A DNA stretch of 64,000 bases from Candidatus Obscuribacterales bacterium (GCA_019746975.1 JAIERK010000013.1:1-64000); one strand, 5' to 3'. Shown: positions 1 through 9,936, counted from the stretch's first letter. The notes: generated from the letters alone by a model not told the origin. Numbers and translations are program-made.

Positions 1-70
1 AGTTCTCGAGCAATAACCCCTAGATGACCTTCAGGAACTCAAGATAACAATCAATTGAGCAAAGAGAAAT

Positions 71-1390
71 ATGACATCCACAACGATGCGGCACTCGGCT
101 TGGCTTAGCGACTACAGGAAGAAGGTGGTCAGCCCCGAGGCGGCCGCAAGTCACATCCGCTCAGGTGATCGAGTCTATATTCAATCGCACGCAGCAGCCC
201 CACTGCCGATCATCGAAGCGCTGGTTGCGCGTTCCAACGAGTTGAAAGGTGTAGAGATTTTCCATATTCTCACCATGGGGCCGGCCCATTACACCGAGGC
301 ACAATACAAGGACTCCTTCCGACTGCACGCCCTCTTCATAGGCCCTAATGTCCGAAGTGCCGTCAACGAGGGGCGTGGCAGTTACACACCGGTCTTTCTT
401 AGTGAAATACCTGGTCTTCTCCAGTCCGGTCGATTGCCTCTGGATGTCTGCCTAATCCAGGTTTCACCTCCGGATAATCATGGCTATTGCAGCTATGGTG
501 TATCGGTCGATTGCTCGGTCGCGGCAAGAAAGAGCGCCCGGCTTGTTATTGCGGAAGTCAACCAGCAAATGCCACGCACGCTTGGAAGATCATTCGTTCA
601 CATAACTAAGCTCGACTATATTGTCGAGTCCGACAGACCATTGCCCGAGCTAGTGGGCAAACCTCCAGACCAGGTAGCAACAGCAATCGGTCGGAATGTC
701 GCCTCTCTCGTAGAAGATGGGGCCACATTGCAACTGGGAATCGGCGCGATTCCCGATGCAACCCTTCATTTTCTTACAGAAAAGAAGGAACTCGGCATTC
801 ACAGTGAAATGTTTTCCGACGGGATTCTTGACCTTGTCGAGGCTGGAGTCATAACCAACGACTGCAAGACAGTTCTTCCTGGAAAGATTGCGGTCTCCTT
901 TGTTATGGGTACGAAGCGCCTTTATGACTTCGTCGATAACAATCCCTTCGTCGAGTTTCAAACGAGCGATTTCATCAATGATCCTGCCATCATCGCTCAA
1001 AACTCAAAAATGACTGCGATAAATTCCGCACTACAAGTCGACCTATCAGGTCAGGTATGTTCAGACTCCATTGGCGAGCAACTGTACAGCGGGTTTGGTG
1101 GACAGGTGGACTTCGTCAGAGGTGCTGCCCGATCACTAAATGGAAAACCGATTATCGCACTCAGATCGACTGCCAAAGACAATTCCATATCACGTATAGT
1201 AACGCATCTCTCCCATGGAAGCGGAGTCGTTACATCACGTGCGGACGTACATTATGTTGTCACTGAATACGGTATCGCAGACTTATATGGAAGGGATCTG
1301 AAGACAAGAGCCCGAGCCTTAATCGAGATTGCTCATCCTGATTTCCGCGAGAAGCTAGAGAAAGAGGCGGCGACCGTTCCATGGTTTTGA
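71..1390 (+). CDS. Acetyl-CoA hydrolase/transferase family protein (4-hydroxybutyrate CoA-transferase-like)
   Basis: 439 residues, the usual length of the family. It should move CoA between carboxylic acids or hydrolyse acyl-CoA in the cytoplasm. The glycine-rich CoA-binding motif GIGAIPDA is at residues 223-230. The catalytic glutamate, which forms the glutamyl-CoA thioester in this family, is best placed at E246 in HSEMFSDG. A conserved C-terminal block (SGFGGQVDFVRGA) is also present. The ATG follows a purine-rich AAAGAGA. The gene ends 10 bases before hypD and may share its transcript, though no functional link to hydrogenase maturation is obvious. Substrate (acetate, butyrate, 4-hydroxybutyrate, propionate) cannot be read from the sequence. 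Confidence 0.9.
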   Translation: MTSTTMRHSAWLSDYRKKVVSPEAAASHIRSGDRVYIQSHAAAPLPIIEALVARSNELKGVEIFHILTMGPAHYTEAQYKDSFRLHALFIGPNVRSAVNEGRGSYTPVFLSEIPGLLQSGRLPLDVCLIQVSPPDNHGYCSYGVSVDCSVAARKSARLVIAEVNQQMPRTLGRSFVHITKLDYIVESDRPLPELVGKPPDQVATAIGRNVASLVEDGATLQLGIGAIPDATLHFLTEKKELGIHSEMFSDGILDLVEAGVITNDCKTVLPGKIAVSFVMGTKRLYDFVDNNPFVEFQTSDFINDPAIIAQNSKMTAINSALQVDLSGQVCSDSIGEQLYSGFGGQVDFVRGAARSLNGKPIIALRSTAKDNSISRIVTHLSHGSGVVTSRADVHYVVTEYGIADLYGRDLKTRARALIEIAHPDFREKLEKEAATVPWF

Positions 1391-1400
1391 GATTGCATTG

Positions 1401-2510
1401 ATGAAGTACGTCGATGAGTATCGCGACCTGGAATTAGCTGGAAATCTAGCTAATGAGCTCAGGCAATTGTGTTCGAAGCGCTGGACGATTATGGAGGTTT
1501 GCGGAGGTCAAACCCATACGATCCTGCAATATGGTATTGAAGATCTTTTGCCAGAAACTATCAATCTTGTTCACGGTCCAGGGTGCCCGGTATGCGTGAC
1601 GCCAGTTGCATTGATCGACAAAGCGATCGCAATCGCTCTCGATCCCTCGGTGATTTTTTGTTCTTTCGGAGACATGCTCAGAGTGCCTGGAAGCGCAATC
1701 GATTTGCTGGAGGCCAAAGCAAGAGGCGCCGATGTTCGCATTGTGTACTCGCCGCTTGATGCCTTGAATATCGCGCAACGGAACAACGACAAGAAGATAG
1801 TATTTCTTGCAGTTGGTTTCGAGACGACAGCACCAGCCAACGCCATGGCCATTCATCAGGCGAAGAAATTGGGCATCTCCAATTTTTTCGTTTTGTCGAC
1901 TCAAGTGACCGTGCCCCCAGTATGTGCGGCCATTTTGCAAGCTCCAAATAACCAGGTAGAAGCATTGATCGGCCCCGGCCACGTTTGCACCATCACCGGT
2001 TTGAAAGAGTACAAATTCCTGGCAGAGCACTATAAGATTCCAATAGTAGTGGCTGGATTCGAACCGCTCGATATTCTCCAGGCAATATTGGCCTGTGCCC
2101 GTCAATTGGAATCGCAGAGATTCGACGTTATCAACCAATATTCTCGGGTTGTCGAATCAGAAGGTAATAGATTCGCAAGGAACTTATTGGAAGAGGTCTT
2201 CGATCTGTGCGATCGAGAATGGCGAGGACTGGGCTGGATTCCGAAGAGCGGATTGAAACTAAGCAGCGACTATCGCAGCTTTGATGCGGAGAGGGAATTC
2301 GCCAGCATTGCCACCTCGGAATGCCAGGAGTCACCGGAGTGTATCAGCGGACAGATCTTGAGAGGAAACAAAAAACCGACAGATTGTGCCGCGTTCGGCA
2401 TCACCTGCACACCGGGGCGGCCACTTGGTGCCACTATGGTGTCATCAGAAGGGACCTGCGCCAACTATTACAAGTTCAAACGCTTTGATCTGGGATCAGC
2501 CAATGCCTGA
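1401..2510 (+). CDS. hypD: [NiFe]-hydrogenase maturation protein HypD
   Basis: HypD is the iron-sulfur scaffold on which, with HypC, the Fe(CN)2CO unit of [NiFe] hydrogenases is built. Family motifs are clear: CGGQTHT at residues 34-40, GPGCPVC at 59-65, FGDMLRVPG, GFETTAPANA, GPGHVCTITG and the C-terminal Cys-containing block CAAFGITCTPGRPLG. About 369 residues, full length. I place the start at ATG 1401; an in-frame TTG three bases upstream is possible. The 3' end overlaps the next gene by 8 bases, so the two are probably translationally coupled. HypA, B, C and F and the hydrogenase itself are not in the window. Confidence 0.96.
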   Translation: MKYVDEYRDLELAGNLANELRQLCSKRWTIMEVCGGQTHTILQYGIEDLLPETINLVHGPGCPVCVTPVALIDKAIAIALDPSVIFCSFGDMLRVPGSAIDLLEAKARGADVRIVYSPLDALNIAQRNNDKKIVFLAVGFETTAPANAMAIHQAKKLGISNFFVLSTQVTVPPVCAAILQAPNNQVEALIGPGHVCTITGLKEYKFLAEHYKIPIVVAGFEPLDILQAILACARQLESQRFDVINQYSRVVESEGNRFARNLLEEVFDLCDREWRGLGWIPKSGLKLSSDYRSFDAEREFASIATSECQESPECISGQILRGNKKPTDCAAFGITCTPGRPLGATMVSSEGTCANYYKFKRFDLGSANA

Positions 2511-3108
2511 TATGATCGACATCTTGCTCCAGGAAGCGATTTTAAGAAAGTCCCTTGAGTCACAGCAGGTGATTGCTAAGTTTTTCGAGTCGAACGCCAA
2601 TCAAATCGCCCAGCTTAGCTCGACCATGAAGGAACGTTTCCTGTCTGGTGGGCGCTTGTTCTCCATCGGCAATGGTGGCAGCGCCTGTGATGCAGAGCAT
2701 GCTGCGGTAGAGTTCATGCATCCGATTTTTGAAAAGCGGAGAGCCTTGCAAGCCATCAGTCTAACATCCAGTTCCGCTTTGCTGACGGCGCTGGCTAACG
2801 ACATTGATTTCAAGAAAGTGTTTACCAAACAGTTGGAGCAGCTTGCGACGGAAGTCGACATGCTGCTTGCCATCAGTACTAGTGGCATGTCACCCAATTT
2901 AGTCGACGCTGTCAAGTTTGCCAGAGAGAAACGGATGCTGACCGTATCTTTCCTTGGCAAAGACGGAGGTCGAATGGCGGATCTGGCCGACTACAATTTT
3001 GTCGTTCCATCGTTCAGCATTCATCGCATACAAGAGGCACATACTTTACTGCTTCACGTACTATGGGACTGCGTGCATCTGTCCATGGGCGAGGACGACT
3101 TAATCTAG
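2503..3108 (+). CDS. SIS-domain phosphosugar isomerase (GmhA-like) within the hyp operon
   Basis: About 201 residues. It is a single SIS fold like sedoheptulose-7-phosphate isomerase GmhA, with an N-terminal helix, the phosphosugar-binding segment SIGNGGSACDAEHAAVEF, the second loop AISTSGMSPN, and the C-terminal helix HTLLLHVLWDCVH. GmhA makes the heptose precursor of lipopolysaccharide core. Here the gene sits between hypD (8-base overlap) and hypE (38-base gap), so expression with hydrogenase maturation is likely. Whether it has a role in maturation or is a passenger heptose gene is not shown. ATG 2503 is preferred because of the overlap and a weak GGGA upstream; ATG 2512 is the alternative. 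Confidence 0.85.
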   Translation: MPDMIDILLQEAILRKSLESQQVIAKFFESNANQIAQLSSTMKERFLSGGRLFSIGNGGSACDAEHAAVEFMHPIFEKRRALQAISLTSSSALLTALANDIDFKKVFTKQLEQLATEVDMLLAISTSGMSPNLVDAVKFAREKRMLTVSFLGKDGGRMADLADYNFVVPSFSIHRIQEAHTLLLHVLWDCVHLSMGEDDLI

Positions 3109-3146
3109 AGACAGACGGACTTTGTAATTGAAGGGGTGAATTCACA

Positions 3147-4181
3147 ATGGAGTCATGCGGAATTGCCATCGGGTTTTCAGACGTCATCAGGCTCGGGCAC
3201 GGTAGCGGCGGAAAACTGACTGAACAACTAGTGGAGAAGGTCTTCCTACCAAAAATTGGTAATTCGATTTTGAATGAACTTGATGACGCCGCTTCACTGA
3301 AAATCGGTGACGCCAATATCGCCTTTTCCACCGATTCCTACGTAGTAAAACCTTTGTTCTTCCCGGGAGGAAACATAGGATCGCTTGCGGTTCACGGTAC
3401 TGTCAATGATCTTTCCATGAGACTGGCTAGACCACTGTACCTTTCCGTCTCCTTCATCATCGAGGAAGGTTTCCGAATCGGCGAGCTTTCGAGAATAGTC
3501 GAATCGCTCAGCCAGGCTGCGAAAGAATCTCAAGTGGATGTGGCGGCGGCCGACACGAAAGTGGTTAATCGTGGTGCCGGCGACGGTGTCTATATCAATA
3601 CCACCGGTATTGGTATCATTGAAACGAGGCATCCTCCGGCGGTCAGGAAGGCTCGCCCTGGAGACCTGATAATTATCAGTAGCGATTTAGGTCGCCATGG
3701 CATTGCCATTCTTTGTGCAAGAGAAGGGCTGGAACTAGAAACTGATCTGTTGAGCGACAGCGCATCGCTTAGCGCACTTGCCCTGCGGCTAGCCCGGTTA
3801 GGTCCAGCGCTGCATTGCATGCGAGACTTGACTAGAGGCGGTCTCTCAAGTGCACTTAATGAGATTGCCCATGCCTCCAAAGTCGGCATAGAGATAAACG
3901 ACTCGCAGGTACCGATCCACCCGGCCGTACGGGGCGCCTGCGAGCTCTTGGGTCTTGATCCTCTATATGTCGCCTGCGAAGGACGTTTCATCTGCATTGT
4001 CGAGGCCGACCGCGCAGATGAAGTCGTCGAAAACTTGAAATTGGATCCACTGGGTCAAGAATCTGCCATTATCGGCAGAGTAACGGAGGAACACCCAGGA
4101 AGAGTGGTATCACGCACTGCCATCGGTGGCAGAAGAATCGTGGACAAGTTATCCGGTGATCAACTGCCAAGAATTTGCTGA
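3147..4181 (+). CDS. hypE: [NiFe]-hydrogenase maturation protein HypE
   Basis: 344 residues, normal length, PurM/AIR-synthase-like fold. HypE receives a carbamoyl group from HypF on its C-terminal cysteine and dehydrates it with ATP to the thiocyanate that gives the CN ligands of the NiFe site. The protein ends exactly in PRIC, the diagnostic carbamoylated tail. The N-terminal GHGSGGKLTEQLVEKVF, the segment DDAASLKIGDANIAFSTDSYVVKP (given here in part: AFSTDSYVV) and DLTRGGLSSALNE are typical of the family. AAGGGGTGA upstream of ATG 3147 is a good ribosome site. It closes the hypD-SIS-hypE run. Confidence 0.96.
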   Translation: MESCGIAIGFSDVIRLGHGSGGKLTEQLVEKVFLPKIGNSILNELDDAASLKIGDANIAFSTDSYVVKPLFFPGGNIGSLAVHGTVNDLSMRLARPLYLSVSFIIEEGFRIGELSRIVESLSQAAKESQVDVAAADTKVVNRGAGDGVYINTTGIGIIETRHPPAVRKARPGDLIIISSDLGRHGIAILCAREGLELETDLLSDSASLSALALRLARLGPALHCMRDLTRGGLSSALNEIAHASKVGIEINDSQVPIHPAVRGACELLGLDPLYVACEGRFICIVEADRADEVVENLKLDPLGQESAIIGRVTEEHPGRVVSRTAIGGRRIVDKLSGDQLPRIC

Positions 4182-4399
4182 GCAAGTCAATTCGACAGGA
4201 GTCCTTCGCGACTCAATTGCCGGGCTCGCTCTGCGCGAACGCTCGACCAGTGTTTAACAAACCTTCAGGTTTATTCTCCTATCATTCAAAAGGAGCATGT
4301 TTCTCAGCCTTATAGTCGATGTCCCAACGCTCGACCGGCCGGCATAGTTGATCATGACCAGTCACAAAAACGTTCGATTCAAGACGGCTAGAGGAAACA

Positions 4400-5314
4400 A
4401 TGAGTCTGACGAGTCAGCAACTAATTCTCGATAAGCGTCTCGTTGACATGCGAGGCGCGAGGACTGTATTTGTCCAAACGTTGGGACTGAACCTGCTTGT
4501 TTCGATCGCCAAGCTGGTATGCGGGTTTATGACATGCACGCTCAGTATGATCGCAGATGGTTTTCATTCGCTGCTTGATGCATCCTCAAATGTAATTGGA
4601 ATTATCGGTTTGACGATTTCGATTCAACCAGCGGATGCCGGACATCCCTATGGCCACAAGAAGTTCGAGGCCCTGGCGGCTATGGCAATATCGTTCCTGA
4701 TGTTTTTTGCTTGTTTCAACGTGATCTCGCAGGTCTTCGATAGAGTAGCCTTCGATCATGGGACACCGCCCAAGGTGACAGCGGCATCGTACATCGTGAT
4801 GGTGGTTACCGTGCTAATCAACATCGGCGTAACCTCCTATGAGCGCAGAAAAGCTCAATCGCTAAAGTCGCCTCTTCTGAGGGCCGACGCCGCACACACC
4901 CTCTCGGATATCTATGTATCAATGAGCGTAATAGTCGCCATTATTGCTGCGCAGTTTCAACTCTACTGGATTGACTTGACGGCCTCGGTGCTCATCGTAT
5001 TAGCAATATTCCGGGCCGGTTACGGCATCATTCTGGCTCATTTAGGCACTTTGGTAGACGCAGCCATTCTTGATCCGTCATTCGTCGAGAAGCTTGTACT
5101 TGATGTACCTGGAGTATTGAGCTGCCACAAGATTCGAAGTCGCGGCATGCACGATTACATTTTTCTTGACTTACATGTTCAAGTCCCCGGTCACCTCACC
5201 GTAGAGGAAGGTCATAAAATCGCAAGCGCCGTTGAGGCTAAGCTAAAGTCTGAATCAGAAAGAATTATGGACATAACCGTCCACATCGAAGATCCTGTTG
5301 AAGCGCTCGCATGA
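4400..5314 (+). CDS. Cation diffusion facilitator (CDF) family metal exporter
   Basis: 304 residues with about six membrane spans and a soluble C-terminal metal-sensing domain. CDF proteins exchange cytoplasmic Zn2+, Fe2+, Mn2+ or Co2+ for protons. The family metal sites are visible: ADGFHSLLDASSN (first D-x3-D pair in TM2), HPYGHKKFEALAA, and RADAAHTLSDIYVS in TM5 (H-x3-D). The C-terminal part has the CDF cytoplasmic fold, with H residues in HDYIFLDLHVQVPG. AGAGGAAAC precedes ATG 4400. The 218-base gap after hypE holds a small hairpin (4259-4272) but no gene. Metal specificity is not assigned. Confidence 0.93.
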   Translation: MSLTSQQLILDKRLVDMRGARTVFVQTLGLNLLVSIAKLVCGFMTCTLSMIADGFHSLLDASSNVIGIIGLTISIQPADAGHPYGHKKFEALAAMAISFLMFFACFNVISQVFDRVAFDHGTPPKVTAASYIVMVVTVLINIGVTSYERRKAQSLKSPLLRADAAHTLSDIYVSMSVIVAIIAAQFQLYWIDLTASVLIVLAIFRAGYGIILAHLGTLVDAAILDPSFVEKLVLDVPGVLSCHKIRSRGMHDYIFLDLHVQVPGHLTVEEGHKIASAVEAKLKSESERIMDITVHIEDPVEALA

Positions 5315-5610
5315 TCTCCTACAAGCGGTACCCAAGTCGGGATTGAGGATGATGTCGTTGACTTAATCCGACTGATGTAGGTTTGATCAGCGGAGTTTTG
5401 GCGTACCGCTTCCGTCACATAGAGCTGAATAAGTGTTCAACAACTCGAGATGGCCTCTTGACCTATGAAAATTGTGGATTCCTCCAATCCTCTACCTACC
5501 CAACAGCCGCTCTCTCGTCCTTTCGGTTGATATCCATCAATTCAAAGGCGGATGCGCATGTGGCAACATATTGGAGACAATACCAGTACACACGTACCGA
5601 GGTCTCGTCA

Positions 5611-7494
5611 GTGCCTAGCAAAACCACTAAAGCCAACCCTGATCTACCAAAGCCGACGATGCCGGGCATGGGAGGTATTATCCTGTGGTGGTTTGGAATA
5701 ATCTTATTGATTGGTTCCTTTCAGTCCATGCAGATCAAGGAAATTCCATACAGTCAATTCCTGTCAGCGCTGAAAAACAGCGAAGTAGAAGACGTTCGTG
5801 TTAAGGGAAAAGAGCTGATTGGCAAATTCAAGGTCGGGAAGAAGCCAGGTACAAAGGTCTCCGAGTTCAAAACTTTCATTGTTGATCCTCCTCTGGCTAA
5901 AGTGTTAGGGTCAGACTCGAATCTCAAATTCACGGCAGAAAGTGATCCAGGATTTTTCAGCGGAATTATTTACTGGTTGATTCCAATTCTTTTGGTGTGG
6001 TTCTTGATCAATATGCTGATTTCCCGCGCACAAGGAGAAAACGGACCGGCAGGCGGACTTCTGTCAGTTGGGCGGAGCAAAGCACGCGTATATGCCGAAG
6101 AGCAAATAGGTGTCACATTCCGAGACGTTGCTGGTGTAGACGAAGCGAAAGAAGAGCTCAAGGAAGTCATCACATTCCTCACAGAGCCGGAGCGCTACCA
6201 GAAGCTCGGCGGAAAGCTGCCGAAAGGGATTCTGCTTGTTGGACCGCCAGGCACTGGCAAGACGCTGTTGGCACGCGCGGTAGCCGGTGAAGCAGGAGTG
6301 CCATTCTTTTCAATTTCGGGTTCTGAGTTCGTCGAGCTATTTGTCGGCGTAGGCGCGGCCCGGGTTCGAGATCTTTTCGAACAGGCCAAAGCCAAGGCCC
6401 CTTGCATCATCTTCATAGATGAGCTGGATGCGCTTGGACGCGCACGAGGAGTTGGTCCGTTGAGCGGCGGTCGCGACGAGAAGGAGCAAACGCTCAACCA
6501 GCTACTCTCCGAACTTGATGGCTTCGCCAGCAACGATGGGGTGGTATTGCTTGCCGCCACCAATCGACCGGAGATACTGGACCCGGCGTTGCTAAGAGCG
6601 GGTCGATTCGATAGACAGATTCTGGTCGATCGACCGGATAAGAGTGGACGTGTGGAAATTTTGAAAGTTCATCTTCGCGGTGTAGTTGCCTCACAAAAAA
6701 TCTTGGTCGACGATCTTGCCGCAATGACACCAGGGTTCACCGGCGCTGATCTCGCCAACCTCGTCAACGAATCGACGTTGCTTGCCGCTCGCCGAAATGC
6801 AAACGAGGTAGACGATCAGGATGTGCTAGCCGCATTCGAAAGAATCGTAGCTGGTCTGGAGAAAAAAAATCGTTTGCTGAACGCTCAGGAGCGCAAAGTG
6901 GTGGCATACCACGAAATGGGCCACGCCTTGGTTGCACTGAGCCTACCGGATAGTGAGTCTGTCCAGAAAGTATCAATCATACCAAGAGGTATCGGCGCAC
7001 TTGGTTATACGTTAAAACGTCCTATAGAAGACCGGTTTTTGATGTCTAAGCACGAGCTCGAGAACAAGATGACTGTGCTGATGGGAGGACGCGCTTCTGA
7101 ATGTATTGTTTTCAACGAGACCTCTACAGGAGCGGCTGACGATTTTTCGAAAGCAACAGAGATCGCTCGCAACATGGTCACCAGATACGGTATGGTCGAA
7201 CAGGTAGGTATGGTTTCCTATATGGAAGACCAATCGCCCTTCTTGAACGAGGGAGCCATGCTCACTCCTGGCTATCTGCTCAGTGAGAGAACGAAAAAAG
7301 ACTTGGATTTGGCCGTAAAGGAGCTCATCAAGGACGCCTTCGAGCGCGCTGTAATAATACTAACCGACAAGCGGACAGCCCTAGACGAAGGAGCCAAATT
7401 GTTGCTTGAAAAAGAAACGATTGGCGAGGAAGAACTAAAAAATTTGCTTGCCACCTTTGAGCGCAATCAAGCTGCCGAAAGCAAGGTAGCATAA
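5611..7494 (+). CDS. ftsH: ATP-dependent zinc metalloprotease FtsH
   Basis: Membrane-anchored AAA+ protease that degrades misfolded membrane proteins and short-lived regulators. About 627 residues from GTG 5611 (GAGG 8 bases upstream). The reading frame is open to 5383, but that stretch lacks FtsH similarity. In order: TM1 ([13 protein letters not shown]), periplasmic domain opening with IPYSQFL, TM2 ([18 protein letters not shown]), AAA domain with Walker A GPPGTGKT, Walker [12 protein letters not shown], the second region of homology ([19 protein letters not shown]), then the zinc site HEMGH and a third-ligand Asp in [10 protein letters not shown]. Complete and likely active. It appears monocistronic. 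Confidence 0.96.
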   Translation: MPSKTTKANPDLPKPTMPGMGGIILWWFGIILLIGSFQSMQIKEIPYSQFLSALKNSEVEDVRVKGKELIGKFKVGKKPGTKVSEFKTFIVDPPLAKVLGSDSNLKFTAESDPGFFSGIIYWLIPILLVWFLINMLISRAQGENGPAGGLLSVGRSKARVYAEEQIGVTFRDVAGVDEAKEELKEVITFLTEPERYQKLGGKLPKGILLVGPPGTGKTLLARAVAGEAGVPFFSISGSEFVELFVGVGAARVRDLFEQAKAKAPCIIFIDELDALGRARGVGPLSGGRDEKEQTLNQLLSELDGFASNDGVVLLAATNRPEILDPALLRAGRFDRQILVDRPDKSGRVEILKVHLRGVVASQKILVDDLAAMTPGFTGADLANLVNESTLLAARRNANEVDDQDVLAAFERIVAGLEKKNRLLNAQERKVVAYHEMGHALVALSLPDSESVQKVSIIPRGIGALGYTLKRPIEDRFLMSKHELENKMTVLMGGRASECIVFNETSTGAADDFSKATEIARNMVTRYGMVEQVGMVSYMEDQSPFLNEGAMLTPGYLLSERTKKDLDLAVKELIKDAFERAVIILTDKRTALDEGAKLLLEKETIGEEELKNLLATFERNQAAESKVA

Positions 7495-7513
7495 GCGTTT
7501 TATCCGTTTCACT

Positions 7514-8296
7514 TTGTCCAGGTATCAATTGAACTATGAAAATTTTCTACCTACCAAAACAAGACCAGATCAATTCAGCAGAATAGGCGGAATTGGTTTG
7601 TTTGCAGCGGCAGCCTTTATTGTTCACACGTGCGACCCCTTTTCTCCTGAAGCTAGAGTTGAAGATAACTCCGTGCTCAAAACTACCATGGCACCTCCTC
7701 GATGGTTCCCAGAGAACGCGGTTAAATCGAATAAGTGGATAATGATTCCAGACTGGCTGGCAGGAACTTGGCGAGCTAATTCAGAAGTGGTCATGGAGGC
7801 CTACGATCTAGTCCATAATCAGAGTCTCTTGACGCAGCCCAAAACAATATCTATTGAAAGGACAAGAACAATCGGGATGCAGAGAGATCAGCGGGGCAGG
7901 ATCTGGCATTTCGCCGGAGTACCATACACACGCGTCAACAACGCAGGAAACATTGTAGAATCTCAAAAAATTGAATCAATCGTTTTCCAGCGAATAACCA
8001 ATTCGGAGGTTGTGGTTCGGTCAACCGCCACCATCGTCCACTTTCGAAAGGACACAGTTGATGTATCGGATATGTTCCGGGAAGAGACTGTCACCACCTA
8101 TACGCCAGTGGAAAGCGGAATAATTAGAGTGAATTTTGTCATTAAAGACACCAGGCTGGAAGACAATACTCCGATCTTATACTCGGAAAAAATGTCGTTG
8201 GAAAAGCGCATCAAGCCTTTTACTGTAGTCGACTATGATTCTGAAAGAGGCGACCTGAAAATGAAGTTCAAGCAGTTCTGTCAAAGACCAGAATAG
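7514..8296 (+). CDS. Hypothetical secreted or anchored protein with PDWLAGTW motif
   Basis: Up to 260 residues. The start is uncertain: TTG 7514 gives an N-terminus with a hydrophobic stretch (GGIGLFAAAAFIVHTC) resembling a signal peptide or anchor, with a Cys near its end. The body is predicted beta-rich, with alternating short strands after IPDWLAGTWRANSEV, and may be a calycin-like barrel. The motif loosely recalls small cyanobacterial proteins of unknown function (DUF6816-type); this is only a resemblance. No catalytic motif is visible. It follows ftsH by 19 bases on the same strand. Confidence 0.65.
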   Translation: MSRYQLNYENFLPTKTRPDQFSRIGGIGLFAAAAFIVHTCDPFSPEARVEDNSVLKTTMAPPRWFPENAVKSNKWIMIPDWLAGTWRANSEVVMEAYDLVHNQSLLTQPKTISIERTRTIGMQRDQRGRIWHFAGVPYTRVNNAGNIVESQKIESIVFQRITNSEVVVRSTATIVHFRKDTVDVSDMFREETVTTYTPVESGIIRVNFVIKDTRLEDNTPILYSEKMSLEKRIKPFTVVDYDSERGDLKMKFKQFCQRPE

Positions 8297-8522
8297 TATC
8301 GCTAGAATTGCCGAGCATAAATCTTGGGGATGGATTTGATACTTAGTTGGATTATCCAAAATGCCAAGAACGCACGATTGTTCGTTTTTCATTTACGGTT
8401 GTGCATAAGAGCAAATACTGACTCCGCGGCGAATCACGAAATTACCGCCGGTTACACGAAAAGCCCACGAGCGCTTCTTCTACTTCTGGTTTTTCAGGGG
8501 TTCTTTCTTGGTTTTGGACAGC

Positions 8523-8969
8523 TCAGCCAGTCTGCTTAAGATTAATAACCTCGACCGAACAGGAAGACTTTCTCAAAACTTCTTCGGCGACACTTCCCAA
8601 CAGGAGATGTGCAATTCCCTTTCGTCCATGCGAGCCTAAAACTACGAGATCAGCATTCCAGCTCTCGGCCGTTTTGCAGATCGTCTCGGCGGCAAAGCCG
8701 CTTGCTACCTGGACTTCTACTTTGAGATCTGGAACTGCGTTTTGAATTTTGGCGGCGGAATCGCCACAGACCTTGGCAGATTCGTCATAGCAACGAGCTT
8801 CTATGGATCCATTCGGAGGTGGAAACGCTCCCACACCGCAGTCTTGTGGCACCGGCTCTACAACGCTCAGCACCAGCAATTGATCGTCCTTTTGCCATGG
8901 TCTTTCAATGATAAAATCTACTGCTCGTGCTGAACAGTCTGAATCATCTAATGCAACCAAAACTTTCAT
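8523..8969 (-). CDS. Universal stress protein, UspA family
   Basis: 148 residues, a single Usp domain. The N-terminus MKVLVALDDSDCSARAV and the C-terminal signature VVLGSHGRKG-x4-LLGSVAEEVLR match the ATP-binding class of Usp proteins (G-x2-G-x9-G-S/T). Such proteins act in the cytoplasm during starvation, hypoxia or oxidative stress. The upstream region (8970-9030) carries a perfect 14-bp palindrome listed separately. The gene precedes, on the same strand, no obvious partner. The histidine kinase at 9208-9936 lies upstream and also runs on the minus strand. Confidence 0.92.
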   Translation of the reverse strand: MKVLVALDDSDCSARAVDFIIERPWQKDDQLLVLSVVEPVPQDCGVGAFPPPNGSIEARCYDESAKVCGDSAAKIQNAVPDLKVEVQVASGFAAETICKTAESWNADLVVLGSHGRKGIAHLLLGSVAEEVLRKSSCSVEVINLKQTG

Positions 8970-9012
8970 GATTTTTGTCCTCTAAAGCGTATTATGAAAT
9001 GTTGACAAATTT

Positions 9013-9026
9013 CGAAAGATCTTTCG
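9013..9026. promoter_or_regulatory. 14-bp perfect palindrome upstream of the usp gene
   Basis: CGAAAGATCTTTCG is its own reverse complement and lies 44 bases upstream of the usp start codon, about where a -35 region would fall for a CATAAT -10 hexamer at 8990-8995 on the minus strand. It could be a dimeric repressor or activator site. No protein is assigned. Confidence 0.35.
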
Positions 9027-9207
9027 TCCACCGTTTTTAGTAGTTTCCCCGACGAAGACATAGTACTTTAGACTGATCGCACCAACAGGGCAGGGTTTGG
9101 TTCGGACAATCGGCAACGAAATCATTTAAGTTAGAGCGTCAATGGACGACTGCGGAGCTTGCGCCTCCGAATGATCGGCAATAACCGCGGGAGGAACAGA
9201 CGAACTT

Positions 9208-9936
9208 CTAGACTTTGGCAGCGCGATGCATCGGAACCACCAACCGAAAAACGGAGCCTTTCCCTGGGGTAGACTGGCACTCAATCGTCCCGCCATGTGC
9301 CTTAGCGATCTGAGCACAGAGACACAATCCAGTACCTGTAGCAGGAGCATACTTTCCATCTGACGAGACATCATAAAAACGATCGAACAGGCCGACCAGA
9401 TCGGGAGCGCAAATACCGCACCCGTCGTCCTCTACTCGGATCTCGACAAGGTTGTTGTCAACTGACGTTGCGCCCAGTTTTACGATTGAACGACAATGTT
9501 TAAAGGCATTATCAAGCAGATGCCACAGAAGCTTGCGTATTTCGGCGCGATCAGCATCAAAGGACAAATCATCGGCTCCCGCAATTGAGCTTGAAAGCCT
9601 GACACCCTTAATGATTCTCGGGCTGAAGGCAGCCTCTAGTTCCGAGAAAAGCAATGATACCGTCACCGGTGCCGAATTCAACATCTTTGTGTTGTTCTGA
9701 TAGCTGTAAATATCTTTCATAACATCGATCAGATCTAATAGATTACGCTGGTCCTCGTGGAACGCCATTACTACCTGTCGTTGCTGACTGGTTAGCGGTC
9801 CGAACTCGTCTTCTAGGAAAAGCTGGCTGATTCTAACGGCGGCACTAACAGGCGTCCTCATCCGGTGTTTAAGCGCCGAGACAAAATCGGCACGTTGCTT
9901 TGCCATCTTGTTCTCAAACTCGTTATTATCGGGCAT
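9208..9936 (-). CDS. Soluble sensor-less histidine kinase
   Basis: 242 residues with only the kinase core. The HisKA helix contains H24 in FVSALKHRMRTPV as the phosphorylation site. The HATPase_c domain has N box LLDNAFKH, G1 DDGCGI and G2 GTGLCLCAQIAKAHGG. There is no membrane span and no PAS, GAF or HAMP input domain, so it must be driven by a partner protein or be cytosolic. No response regulator is adjacent; the nearest is at 11935-12651. It lies upstream of, and on the same strand as, the usp gene. Confidence 0.88.
   Translation of the reverse strand: MPDNNEFENKMAKQRADFVSALKHRMRTPVSAAVRISQLFLEDEFGPLTSQQRQVVMAFHEDQRNLLDLIDVMKDIYSYQNNTKMLNSAPVTVSLLFSELEAAFSPRIIKGVRLSSSIAGADDLSFDADRAEIRKLLWHLLDNAFKHCRSIVKLGATSVDNNLVEIRVEDDGCGICAPDLVGLFDRFYDVSSDGKYAPATGTGLCLCAQIAKAHGGTIECQSTPGKGSVFRLVVPMHRAAKV

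Noticed and set aside
4259-4272. Small hairpin between hypE and the CDF gene
   Set aside because: Only six base pairs with a two-base loop; too weak to call a terminator or riboswitch.
5383-5610. Upstream extension of the ftsH frame
   Set aside because: The added 76 residues have no FtsH similarity and would put a long charged segment before TM1; GTG 5611 has a ribosome site.
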